A stretch of DNA of 40,488 bases from NCBI GenBank assembly GCA_018336075.1, contig JAGXRB010000315.1:1-40488 (forward strand), in the 5' to 3' direction. Positions 17,132 through 24,543 of this stretch are shown piece after piece; position 1 is the first letter of the stretch; the number at the start of each line of letters is the position of its first letter. Source of the DNA: Bacteroidota bacterium. Its GTDB lineage: Bacteria; Bacteroidota; Bacteroidia; Bacteroidales; F082. The notes beneath the pieces were generated by a model. It worked only from the letters and a program-made list of their open reading frames with translations. It was not told the DNA's origin and made no database searches. The translations under genes and the position numbers were made by a program.

Positions 17132-17794
17132 ATGAAAGGTCGCGAATTTAAAGACGCCATGTACGACGGGCTTGCAAAATTGATGAAAGCCCTTGCAAAT
17201 CCAGCCCGACTCGAAATCATCGAGATGCTCTCGCAGGGCGAAAAAAGCGTGGAAGGAGTTGTGGCATCAACCAACCTTACAGTGGCCAATGCCTCGCAAC
17301 ATTTGCAGGTCCTCAAAAACAACAATATCGTAAAATCGCGTAAAGAGGGTCATTACGTTTACTATTCCCTGGTTAATGACGAACTTTTAGTTCTTTACCA
17401 GCACATTACAAATTACGCCGTTTCTGAAATTGCCGAACTGGAAAAGACGCTTAACCGACAACGCGAAGACAATCACGCATCGAATTCTGTTAGCCTGGAT
17501 GAACTGGAAACAATGATTCACAAAAGAAATGTGTTGCTAATGGATGTGAGACCTTCGGCAGAATTTGAACTGGACCACATTACCGGAGCTATTTCTGTCC
17601 CTATTAAAGAATTGTTGTGTTGCCTGAAAGATTTTTCAAAAGAGCAGGAAATTGTTGCCTACTGTCGCGGGCCGTTCTGTGTGCTAGCCGACGAAGCAGT
17701 GAAGTTTCTCACCGAAAACGGTTTTAATGTCAGAAGGCTCGATGTAGGATACCCAGAATGGAAAATATGGCAACGCAAAAGTCAGAAAAAATAA
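17132..17794 (+). CDS. ArsR-family repressor fused to a rhodanese domain
   Basis: 220 residues. Residues 10-95 are a winged helix of the ArsR family (MKALANPARLEIIEML, LTVANASQHLQVLKNNNIVKSRKEGHYV in the usual order). After a linker with Gln/Glu-rich helices, residues 120-215 are a rhodanese domain (LLMDVRPSAEFELDHITGAI) whose active-site loop is YCRGPFC, giving catalytic C178 and a second cysteine C183. Such fusions are thought to sense persulfide or reactive sulfur through the rhodanese Cys and release DNA. The gene has its own promoter and a palindrome at 17061-17084, and leads an operon with DUF302 and DsrE genes, so a sulfur-responsive role is likely (inference). Confidence 0.88.
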   Translation: MKGREFKDAMYDGLAKLMKALANPARLEIIEMLSQGEKSVEGVVASTNLTVANASQHLQVLKNNNIVKSRKEGHYVYYSLVNDELLVLYQHITNYAVSEIAELEKTLNRQREDNHASNSVSLDELETMIHKRNVLLMDVRPSAEFELDHITGAISVPIKELLCCLKDFSKEQEIVAYCRGPFCVLADEAVKFLTENGFNVRRLDVGYPEWKIWQRKSQKK

Positions 17795-17822
17795 GAATTG
17801 TATTAACCTTAAAAAAATAGTT

Positions 17823-18260
17823 ATGAGTCAAAAAGAGATGTTGGCAGAAATGCCGCCGGAAAAAATGATTGAGATGTTTACCCATAAAATTTCAAGTAAA
17901 CAATCCATCGAAAAGGTAATTGAAAAAGTTCCTTCAGCGTGTGAAGAAAATAAGTTCGCATTGCTTAAAACCTATGTTTATCATGACATCGTGGAAAGCA
18001 AAGGTTTTCCCATCGACAGGAAAGTTTATATCTACGAAATCTGCCAGGCAAAATCTGCCGCAGCAATGTTAACCGACTTCCCTCATTTTGCCATTTTTAT
18101 GCCATGCAAACTGGCCATTTACGAAGACAAGGGGGAAACCATAATTTCAACCATGAATATGGAAATTATGCTGAAAGCAGTGAGTTCCAATCCTGAACTT
18201 TTCAACGAAACAACCGCCCTTTATAGCACTTTAAAATCTTTGATGGATTCAATTTCATAA
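17823..18260 (+). CDS. DUF302-type small protein
   Basis: 145 residues, no signal peptide or membrane segment. The central and C-terminal part (VYIYEICQAKSAAAML, FPHFAIFMPCKLAIYEDKG, IISTMNMEIML) matches the alpha/beta DUF302 pattern, including the Cys in the MPCKLAIYED segment, a position where family members often have Pro-Cys. Biochemical function of DUF302 is unknown; members frequently neighbour sulfur-transfer and heavy-metal genes. It starts 28 bp after the ArsR-rhodanese gene and 33 bp before the DsrE gene, so it probably belongs to the same sulfur/redox operon. Confidence 0.68.
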   Translation: MSQKEMLAEMPPEKMIEMFTHKISSKQSIEKVIEKVPSACEENKFALLKTYVYHDIVESKGFPIDRKVYIYEICQAKSAAAMLTDFPHFAIFMPCKLAIYEDKGETIISTMNMEIMLKAVSSNPELFNETTALYSTLKSLMDSIS

Positions 18261-18293
18261 ACAAACAAGTATTTAATATTTAAAACAAAAAAA

Positions 18294-18650
18294 ATGCAAA
18301 AAATTCTGATTTTAATTAACGACGGACCTTACGGAACAGAGAAGGCTTACAACGGATTACGTTTGGCCAACCAGTTAAACAAAGCCCACGAGGATGTGGA
18401 AGTACGAATTTTTTTAATGGCCGATGCTGCTTCATGTGCTGTAGCCGGACAAACCACGCCCAACGGCTATTACAACATTGAACGGATGATGAAGTTTTCC
18501 ATAAACAAAGGCACCAAAGTAAAAATCTGCGGCTCTTGTGCCGATGCACGCGGTTTAAAAAATGCCCCGCTCATTGAAGGCACTGAAATCAGTACCATGG
18601 CCGAATTAACCGAATGGGTGGCAGACAGTGACAAGGTGGTTACTTTTTAA
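18294..18650 (+). CDS. DsrE-family sulfur-carrier-like protein
   Basis: 118 residues covering the whole small DsrE/YchN fold: ILILINDGPYGTEKAYNGLR at the start, VRIFLMADAASCAVAG and VKICGSCADARGL as the later strands and loops. Cysteines C48, C79 and C82 are candidates for persulfide binding; the ICGSCADARG loop is the typical position in the YchN/DsrE branch. The role would be to accept or pass on sulfane sulfur, in keeping with the rhodanese domain of the operon's regulator. A broken methyltransferase gene begins 7 bp after its stop. Confidence 0.85.
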   Translation: MQKILILINDGPYGTEKAYNGLRLANQLNKAHEDVEVRIFLMADAASCAVAGQTTPNGYYNIERMMKFSINKGTKVKICGSCADARGLKNAPLIEGTEISTMAELTEWVADSDKVVTF

Positions 18651-18657
18651 TAGCTTT

Positions 18658-19281
18658 ATGACTGCACAAAATCCATTTGACAACCTTGCTTCAGAATACG
18701 AAGCCTGGTTTGTTGAAAATATGATCCCTTTTCAATCGGAACTGCTTGCCCTGAAGCAAGTGGTTCCGGTGGATAAAAAAGGAGTTGAAATAGGGATAGG
18801 CAATGGTATTTTTAAAAAGGAGCTGGGTATCTGAATTGGTATTGACCCATCTGAAACGATGCTGGAATATGCCCGGCAAAGGGGAGTGGAGGTACAAAAC
18901 GGAGTGGCCGAAAACCTGTCTTACGAAAACGAATCCTTCGATTTTGCTGTGCTTATTAATTCCATATGTTTTATTGACAATCCGGAAATGGCTGTTAAAG
19001 AGTCGTATCGAATTCTGAAAAACGAGGAGGAAATTATTATCGCAATCCTGGATAAAGAAAACCGTCTTTGGTCACTTTTTTCAAAGCGAGAAGAAGAACC
19101 CGTTTTACTGGCATGCCCGCTTTTTTCAGTTCCCAAAATCAGAGAATTGTTGGAAAAGAACAAGTTCAGGGTTACCCAAACCAATCAGACGCTTGAAAAC
19201 CCGGCTACTTCAAAAATTGAAAATCCGGTGGAAGGTTATGGAAAAGACAGCTTTGTTGTGATTAAAGGGGTGAAAGTATAA
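18658..19281 (+). pseudogene. SAM-dependent methyltransferase gene interrupted by an in-frame TGA
   Basis: Translated from the ATG at 18658, the frame gives a class I methyltransferase: NPFDNLASEYEAWF, then motif I-like GVEIGIGNGIFKKELGI, then TGA at 18832-18834, then, in the same frame, IGIDPSETMLEYARQRG (motif II region), VLINSICFIDNPEMAVKE and a normal C-terminus to 19281. The stop lies exactly between motif I and the acidic loop where homologues have one residue, so a single substitution explains it. Motif I is also drifting (GIGNGIF rather than GxGTGRF). It is either an inactivated gene, a sequencing error, or a read-through gene; a nearby cupin gene shows the same kind of lesion with a different stop. 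Confidence 0.8.
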
Positions 19282-19458
19282 TTGATTAAGCTTCTTCAGC
19301 ATTGACAGGTTCTGGAAGGGAGTGAAAAATTGCACAAAAACCCTAATGCAATTCAAAATAGCCGGAGTGTGAAACTCAATAATTTTCAGGCTTCCTTAGA
19401 GAAAAGAATCAAAGTTTGTGCTTCCTGCTGATTTCAAAAACTTATATAAAAAAAACCA

Positions 19459-19486
19459 TTGAGTTTGTAAATGATAACTAATTTTG
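19459..19486 (+). promoter_or_regulatory. Probable promoter of the tetR-cupin unit
   Basis: TTG at 19459-19461, 17 nt, then TAATTTTG at 19479-19486 (fits TAnnTTTG). The start would be near 19493, about 40 nt before the tetR ATG at 19534. The preceding 19282-19458 shows no gene. Confidence 0.5.
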
Positions 19487-19533
19487 TCTCAAATTAAAAA
19501 TGATTTACTGAAGGCAAAATATAAATTAGAAAT

Positions 19534-20115
19534 ATGCAAACAGAACGTCAGCAGGAAATAATTTCCACAGCGCTTGGTTTAATTAGTGAAAAAGGGATTC
19601 AGGGTCTGACCATCAAAAACCTTTCAAAAAAACTGGGCATAACCGAACCGGCCATTTACCGGCATTTCGAAAATAAAATCGAAATTCTTATAGCTCTTCT
19701 TGATTTGCTGAAAAAAAATACCAATGTAATTTTTGAAGCTGAGCTCAATTCTGATGAAACGGCTGATAGGAAAGTTGAACGGCTTTTCGAAAAACATTTC
19801 AAATCATTCGCGGAAATGCCTTCGCTGGCATCGGTGGTGTTTTCTGAAGAGATGTTCAGGAATGAAGAAAAACTTATTAGTAAAATCTCGGAGGTGATTG
19901 ACTACAATAGTCAAACGTTGCTGACCATATTAAAAGAGGGGCAGCAAAAAAATGAAATCAGATCCGATATCGATGCTGAACACCTCGTTGTGATAATCAT
20001 GGGGACACTGAGGTTATTTGTTAAAAAATGGCAGTTTGTAAAATTCACTTTCGACCTACAAAAAGAAGGCGGAAAATTAATTCAATCCGTTAAACAATTA
20101 ATTAAGAAGCAATGA
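19534..20115 (+). CDS. TetR/AcrR-family transcriptional regulator
   Basis: 193 residues with a canonical TetR DNA-binding domain: IISTALGLISEKGIQGLTIK, then the recognition part LGITEPAIYRHFENKIEIL (residues about 30-50). The rest is all-helical with a Phe-rich region (LFEKHFKSFAEMPSLASVVF) of the kind that lines ligand pockets. In contrast to the TetR gene at the left edge, the HTH here is intact. Its stop overlaps the start of a cupin gene (ATGA at 20112-20115), so the two would be co-transcribed. Downstream genes encode a DUF6448 protein, a hemerythrin and a zinc-ribbon-like protein. Targets are unknown. Confidence 0.9.
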   Translation: MQTERQQEIISTALGLISEKGIQGLTIKNLSKKLGITEPAIYRHFENKIEILIALLDLLKKNTNVIFEAELNSDETADRKVERLFEKHFKSFAEMPSLASVVFSEEMFRNEEKLISKISEVIDYNSQTLLTILKEGQQKNEIRSDIDAEHLVVIIMGTLRLFVKKWQFVKFTFDLQKEGGKLIQSVKQLIKKQ

Positions 20116-20450
20116 AAATTACAAACCTAAAAGAACAACAAGTTGTTGAATCACTCCGTAAAGTAGTTGTTAGAAAATTATACGACCATGCCAGTGCCCA
20201 GGTAATGCACATGGCCCTGCAGCCGGGAGAATAGTTAAAACCGCACATTACACCGGTGGATGTATTTCTCTATATTTTGGAAGGAACGAATGATGTTAGA
20301 GTAGGCGATAAAACCACTGCGGTAGAAAAGAACAGCCTGGTGGAAAGCCCGAAAGACATTGTACACTGCCTTTCCAACAGTTCAAATACAGTAGCCCGTA
20401 TTTTGGTAGTTAATTCTCCGAAACCAACGTCAAAATCGAGGTTGATTTAA
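20112..20450 (+). pseudogene. Small cupin gene interrupted by an in-frame TAG
   Basis: The frame from the ATG at 20112 gives a cupin of about 112 codons: VMHMALQPGE, then TAG at 20232-20234, then LKPHITPVDVFLYILEGTND, GDKTTAVEKNSLVESPKDIVH in the same frame to the TAA at 20448-20450. In related cupins the interrupted position is usually Ser (PGESLKPH), so TCG to TAG would explain it. The second half keeps the metal-binding cupin pattern (KPH...E, then H at PKDIVH). The ATG overlaps the tetR stop. Translation from an internal start could give a truncated peptide but not the full barrel. Confidence 0.82.
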
Positions 20451-20520
20451 AAATTGAGTAAAGCGCAACCCAATATTTAACAACATGCTGTAAAACAGGG
20501 TGATAGATTTTGCCCTGGAA

Positions 20521-20652
20521 ATGAATTTTCATGAAAGTGAAATGTATTTTTTAATTGCGGCAATCATTACACTGCTTTTTCAGTATTGCTGGTTCAAAAA
20601 AACCAAAAGCTTTTTTACGATAAAATTCTTATTTTCAGGCTGTTATATTTAA
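20521..20652 (+). CDS. Possible 43-residue single-span membrane peptide
   Basis: This is the only open frame of note in 20451-20841. From the ATG at 20521 it reads MNFHESEMYFLIAAIITLLF and ends in a basic, aromatic tail (KKTKSFFTIKF), which suggests one transmembrane helix with positive-inside topology. No family is recognised and no clear promoter or ribosome site is seen; it could be a chance frame or a remnant. The remainder of this gap (20653-20841) is AT-rich and probably holds the promoter of the DUF6448 gene, though no TAnnTTTG box stands out. Confidence 0.25.
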   Translation: MNFHESEMYFLIAAIITLLFQYCWFKKTKSFFTIKFLFSGCYI

Positions 20653-20841
20653 TTCACTTTCCTGTTTCAAATTTGCAGTAAAAACTGTAAACGATGTAAC
20701 TAATAACGAGAATTATGTAATAATTCATTTGATTTATAACCAAACCTTTGTTATGAGATATTTTATTCACAAATGTATTGTCATTTGCAACAACAAATAT
20801 TTAATGTCATGAACAAAATAATAACAATTGAAAAATTTATC

Positions 20842-21492
20842 ATGAAAACAAAAGAGTTTAATGTAAGAACGGAAAGTCCCAAAAGACTTCAAGCCAGTAA
20901 AAGCAATTTGCAAGCAATTCTCTCGATTGCATTTGGTTCACTATTAATATTATTTGCTTCACTTCCCGTATCAGCACATTGCGATTCGTATGATGGCCCG
21001 GTAATTAAAGATGCCACCAAGGCACTTGAAACGAATAATGTCAATTTGGTGTTGAAATGGATTACGGATGAACAGGAACTGGAAATCATTCCTTTGTTCA
21101 ATAAAACCTACAATTTAAAAAACGGTGACAAAGAAGTTTATGCCATTGTGGAAAAACATTTTTTTGAAACTCTTGTCCGCCTGCATCGCGAAACCGAGGG
21201 AGCTCCATACACAGGATTAAAACCTGCGGGGACTACCAAACAAATTATACAAATGACCGATAAAGCCCTTAATGAAAGAAATGTGGATGATTTTTTGGTA
21301 AAATTTGGTAGCCATATTGATAAAGTGATTCGTGAAAAATATCAGAAGGTAGCCGAAATTGATAAAGTAAAGGATGATTCAAAAGAGCAGGGCAGGGCAT
21401 TTGTGGAAGCTTATGTTGACTACACACATACGGTTGAAGCGCTTCATGAAATAATGGAACACGGTGGTGGACATGCAGGGCATAAAGAATAA
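20842..21492 (+). CDS. Exported DUF6448-type protein
   Basis: About 216 residues from the ATG at 20842; the frame is open back to 20773, but this start places a typical signal peptide near the N-terminus (ILSIAFGSLLILFASLPVSA, cleavage before HCDSYDGP). The mature protein is helical and His-rich at its end. Its features (AHCDSYDGPVIKDATKALETNN, VEKHFFETLVRLHRETEGAPYTGL, VDYTHTVEALHEIMEHGGGH) fit the DUF6448 family. The many His/Glu/Asp residues suggest metal or heme-like ligand binding, but the function is unknown. It is followed 21 bp later by a hemerythrin-type gene, so a shared role in redox or metal handling is plausible. A fragment of a second copy lies at 8132-8332. Confidence 0.75.
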   Translation: MKTKEFNVRTESPKRLQASKSNLQAILSIAFGSLLILFASLPVSAHCDSYDGPVIKDATKALETNNVNLVLKWITDEQELEIIPLFNKTYNLKNGDKEVYAIVEKHFFETLVRLHRETEGAPYTGLKPAGTTKQIIQMTDKALNERNVDDFLVKFGSHIDKVIREKYQKVAEIDKVKDDSKEQGRAFVEAYVDYTHTVEALHEIMEHGGGHAGHKE

Positions 21493-21513
21493 TAGCATAA
21501 AAATTAAAGTATC

Positions 21514-21960
21514 ATGGAGTTTAAAACACCAATTTCATTAAAAAAAGAGCATGAAGAATTACATGGCATGCTTAACCAAGCCACGCAGCTTTTAGGAAAA
21601 ACAGGTGAAGCCGCAAAAACAGTCGCTGAATTGATGCATCCGCATTTTTTGAAAGAAGAAGAATACGCACTTCCTCTTTTAGGTCTCTTACCTCAACTCT
21701 CTTCAGGAAAACTTACTGAAGAAATGAAACAGGTTTTACCCATGACGGATAAATTAAAAGCAGAACTTCCGGAAATGCTGGCAGAACATAAACAAATTGT
21801 AGCAGCATTGGAGGTTTTAGTGAAGCATGCAACTGCAGAACATCATCCTGAAGTCGCTGAATTCGCTGAGAAACTTATGCTTCATGCACAAACAGAAGAA
21901 GAAGTTTCATACCCTACCGCCATATTAATTGGCGAATATATAAGAATTAAATTCAATTAA
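21514..21960 (+). CDS. Hemerythrin (HHE) cation-binding domain protein
   Basis: 148 residues predicted to form a four-helix bundle. Metal-ligand candidates occur in the right order: H13/H17 in KKEHEELHGML, H42/H44 with E48 in MHPHFLKEEEYALP, a His in MLAEHKQIVAAL, and a final H-x-x-x-E in MLHAQTEEEVSYP. This fits the HHE family, which binds a di-iron centre and reacts with oxygen, nitric oxide or related species. No signal peptide is seen, so it should act in the cytoplasm. It lies between the DUF6448 gene and the two-domain protein at 22040, with short gaps. Confidence 0.85.
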   Translation: MEFKTPISLKKEHEELHGMLNQATQLLGKTGEAAKTVAELMHPHFLKEEEYALPLLGLLPQLSSGKLTEEMKQVLPMTDKLKAELPEMLAEHKQIVAALEVLVKHATAEHHPEVAEFAEKLMLHAQTEEEVSYPTAILIGEYIRIKFN

Positions 21961-22039
21961 ACGGTTGGTTTTAACCGAAAACCGGAATCGGATATGCAAA
22001 ATTCAAAAAGCAACATGACAATAATTTAAAAGACACATT

Positions 22040-22642
22040 ATGAAACAAAAAAGTTACGATACAGTCACTGAAGCTATGACCGACCTTAAAAAACTTGGAT
22101 ATTCAATAGATTTTTCAATTTTAACAGATGAGGAATGTCTTGTCTGTCATTTGACGGGAACTGTACTTTCACCCGATGACTTTGAAATTGACGATTTCTA
22201 CAGGTTCGAGGGAGATAGCGATCCGGGCGATGAAATGATTGTTTATGCCATTTCCTCAAAAAGCAAAAATCTGAAAGGAATTGTAGTAAACGCATATGGA
22301 ATGTATGCAGATATTACATCTTCTGCCATTGTGAAAAAATTAAACACTCATCCACAAGAAGGAACTGTTGATATAATTGATAATATCACTCACTATTTCA
22401 TAAATCAGAAAAGCAAGGAGGAAGCGCCTTCCCCTGAAGGCACATGTTCCCTATGTTGGGGCCACCAGGAGTATGACGGAAAAATCACTAAATTACTTAA
22501 AGATAAGCAGATAGCTGTCAACAATCATAAAGACAGCTATATGCTTATTCAAGATTTTATGAAACACAATATTGATGGAATTACGCTGAAAGAAGGCCTG
22601 GTAGATGATTGCCCAAACTGTTCAACCAAAAAGAATAAATAA
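22040..22642 (+). CDS. Two-domain protein: small 'PRPP synthetase-like' domain + four-cysteine domain
   Basis: 200 residues that look like two small Bacteroidota protein families joined. Residues 1-105 (SYDTVTEAMTDLKKLGY, FEIDDFYRFEGDSDPGDE, GIVVNAYGMYAD) resemble a roughly 100-residue family often labelled phosphoribosylpyrophosphate synthetase, a label with no clear enzymatic basis. Residues 133-196 carry C136-x-x-C139 (CSLCWGHQEYDG) and C191-x-x-C194 (CPNC), a likely zinc or iron site, with IQDFMKHNIDGI between. An extra C33-x-x-C36 is present in the first domain. No membrane segment. Located after the hemerythrin gene and last of the + strand genes before the island. Confidence 0.6.
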   Translation: MKQKSYDTVTEAMTDLKKLGYSIDFSILTDEECLVCHLTGTVLSPDDFEIDDFYRFEGDSDPGDEMIVYAISSKSKNLKGIVVNAYGMYADITSSAIVKKLNTHPQEGTVDIIDNITHYFINQKSKEEAPSPEGTCSLCWGHQEYDGKITKLLKDKQIAVNNHKDSYMLIQDFMKHNIDGITLKEGLVDDCPNCSTKKNK

Positions 22643-22940
22643 ATGACAATTACAGTAAAAAAAAGGAAGGGCTCTGAAAGAACCGGAAAGCGCACATACC
22701 GTCAAAATTGACAGTTTTGGAAGATGCCGTAATTTACAAGGGAGAAAATAGAGTTATTGAACTTATGCAGTAGGACAAAATGGAGGTGCCAATTGAAATA
22801 ACGCATTCGATAGAAGCTATTGATTCTGCAAGCACGATAGACATCGAACCAACAGATTGAATAGAAATGAAAAAAGTAAGGATAGACAATTACTTAGATA
22901 ATCATTACATAAAACGAAGCAAAATCTACAATTCTTAAAA
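22643..22940 (+). other. Intergenic stretch with a decayed reading frame
   Basis: No intact gene. Pieces of coherent protein-like sequence switch frame and meet stops: from the ATG at 22644 a frame runs past an A8 homopolymer and stops; a second frame reads EPESAHTVKIDSFG; a third reads LEDAVIYKGENRVIELM, then TAG, then VPIEITHSIEAIDSAST up to a TGA near 22860. This looks like a small gene destroyed by two frameshifts and a stop. The family is not recognised. It marks the left edge of the AT-rich island. Confidence 0.35.
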
Positions 22941-23113
22941 GAACGTCCGTTCAATATTTTTTTATAAACACCAAAAACCGTCGATAAGTACATAACACCC
23001 TTCTGGATTCTGCTGGGGATGTAGTTCAATCCCGAAAATTCGGGAACTCATGGCTGGGTTTCCGGCTTTCCGGAACAGACCGCTCAGCGTCTTATTTATT
23101 GCCAGCTGGCGTT
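22941..23113 (-). repeat. Repeat family A, copy 1 (A1)
   Basis: One of three related intergenic copies (others 24335-24526 and 28750-28996). The shared core holds an interrupted hairpin with a perfect centre, CCCGAAAATTCGGG, flanked by AGTT/AACT and a GATG arm. In this copy the distal pair is imperfect (CATG rather than CATC). On the - strand the core has an open frame reading MSSRIFGIELHPQQNPEG. This copy lies about 150 bp past the stop of the RhuM-family gene and shares GAACGTCCGTTCAATATTTT with A3 but not A2. Confidence 0.75.
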
Positions 23114-23260
23114 CTATATCTTTCATTTTTTTATCTTTCAATTTGCTACTGCTTTTCGGTCTGCCTTGTTCGGTGGGACTGACACTCTCTTTGACAAACT
23201 TTGACTTCAGCGTGGGCTCATGAGGCTTGGAAAAGTATGTTGCAGCAAAGCTTGGGCGAT

Positions 23261-24262
23261 TTATTTCTTCTTTTTTGTCTCGATTTTTTTTATTGCCATT
23301 TCAAAATCTCCTTCTTTTATATTTTTTTGCTCTTTTTCGTAAAACTTTTCATATTCTCGCTCAGCATTTTCTTTAGCTAAATCGTGTGATGTTGAGCCTG
23401 CATTATTTAAAATCTCTCGGTCATTCAAGGTTAAGAATCCGTTTAATTTTTCTATCCAATCATTCATGTACATTGGAATTCTTCTCTTTGCCTGACCTTG
23501 TGCAAAAATCAAATATTGTTCTACTAAATTATTTAGTGAGCTTAATTCATCTTCATTCAAATAATTTTTGGCAACGGAAACATCTGCTTTTCTAATTTTA
23601 TCACCTCTCCAATTTGTTAAACCCATATTCTCTCTTGTACTATCGGCTCTCATGTTGATTATCTCAGCGGCTGTTTGACCTGTAATTGCCCAATGTAGCT
23701 TATTTTGAACTGTTTTAAAGAATTCAATACTTAGATCTAAAGTAGGGTCATAATCCACACTTGTGGCATAAATATCTGTTATTTTTCGGTAGAATCGTTT
23801 TTCCGAAGTCCGAATATCCTGTATTCGTCTTTCAAGCTCTTCGAAATAGTCGAAAGGTAAATCCGGATTTTTTAATCGCTCATCATCCAACACAAAGCCT
23901 TTTACAATATATTCTTTTATATGCTGGGTTGCCCATTGTCTAAATCTGGTTGCTACGTGCGATTTTATTCGGTAGCCAACAGATATTATGGCATCAAGAT
24001 TATAATATTTTTGTGTTCGTTTAACCTCTCGTGAACCTTCTTTTTGAACTTGTAAGAAATTCTTACAAGTTGCCACTTCGTCCAATTCACCCTCATCGAA
24101 TATGTTTTTAAGGTGAATGGTTATATTTTGCGAGGTTGTTTGAAACAATTCAGCCATTAACTTTTGGGTTAGCCAAACAGTTTCGTTCTGGAAACGAACA
24201 TCTAATTTTGTTTTGCCGTTTTCGGTTTGATAGATGATTATTTGTGATTTGTTTTCTTCCAT
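23261..24262 (-). CDS. RhuM-family protein
   Basis: 333 residues from the ATG at 24262; the frame extends further upstream, but the start at MEENKSQIIIYQTENGKTKL is the normal beginning of this family. Typical features are LDVRFQNETVWLTQKLMAELFQTTSQNITIHLKNI (a KilA-N/Bro-like DNA-binding motif), YYNLDAIISVGYRIKS and FRQWATQHIKEYIVKGFVLDDERLKN. The C-terminal third is helical and ends in a Lys run. RhuM was named from a Salmonella pathogenicity island; its function is unknown, though members are common on mobile elements. A TATATTTG box (24285-24292 on the - strand) may be its promoter. Its flanks carry repeat A on both sides. Confidence 0.85.
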   Translation of the reverse strand: MEENKSQIIIYQTENGKTKLDVRFQNETVWLTQKLMAELFQTTSQNITIHLKNIFDEGELDEVATCKNFLQVQKEGSREVKRTQKYYNLDAIISVGYRIKSHVATRFRQWATQHIKEYIVKGFVLDDERLKNPDLPFDYFEELERRIQDIRTSEKRFYRKITDIYATSVDYDPTLDLSIEFFKTVQNKLHWAITGQTAAEIINMRADSTRENMGLTNWRGDKIRKADVSVAKNYLNEDELSSLNNLVEQYLIFAQGQAKRRIPMYMNDWIEKLNGFLTLNDREILNNAGSTSHDLAKENAEREYEKFYEKEQKNIKEGDFEMAIKKIETKKKK

Positions 24263-24334
24263 GTGTTTTAATCTGATATAAGCACAAATATAAAAATAAC
24301 CACTGGTGCGTGGTTGAAAAACTGAACTATTGAT

Positions 24335-24526
24335 CAAAAATCGTCCAAAACTTTCTATTGAATGCTAAACCATTGTTGTAAAATTCTATAAAGCACAAAA
24401 ACCGTCGATAAGCACATAACTCCCTTCTGGACTCTGGTGGGGATGTAGTTCAATCCCAAAATTTCGGGAGCTCATCGCTGGGTTTCCGGCTTGCCGGAAC
24501 AGACCGCTCAGAGTCCTATTTATTAG
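24335..24526 (-). repeat. Repeat family A, copy 2 (A2)
   Basis: Second copy of repeat A, starting upstream of the RhuM-family gene and ending 18 bp after the methyltransferase stop. It shares with A3 the outer block TCCAAAACTTT...AACCATTGTTGTAAAAT, absent from A1, but lacks the CGTCCGTTCAATATT block that A1 and A3 share. Its hairpin centre has drifted (CCCAAAATTTCGGG). The - strand frame reads MSSRNFGIELHPHQSPEG. Confidence 0.75.
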
Positions 24527-24543
24527 CTGTATTTGTGCTGTAA

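Noticed and set aside
18832..18834. TGA as selenocysteine codon in the methyltransferase
   Set aside because: The position is not a catalytic Cys in this family, no SECIS-like stem is apparent right after it, and a nearby cupin gene has the same lesion with TAG.
24263..24337. Upstream extension of the RhuM-family protein
   Set aside because: The added residues come partly from repeat A2, and the putative -7 box lies inside them; the start at 24262 fits the family.
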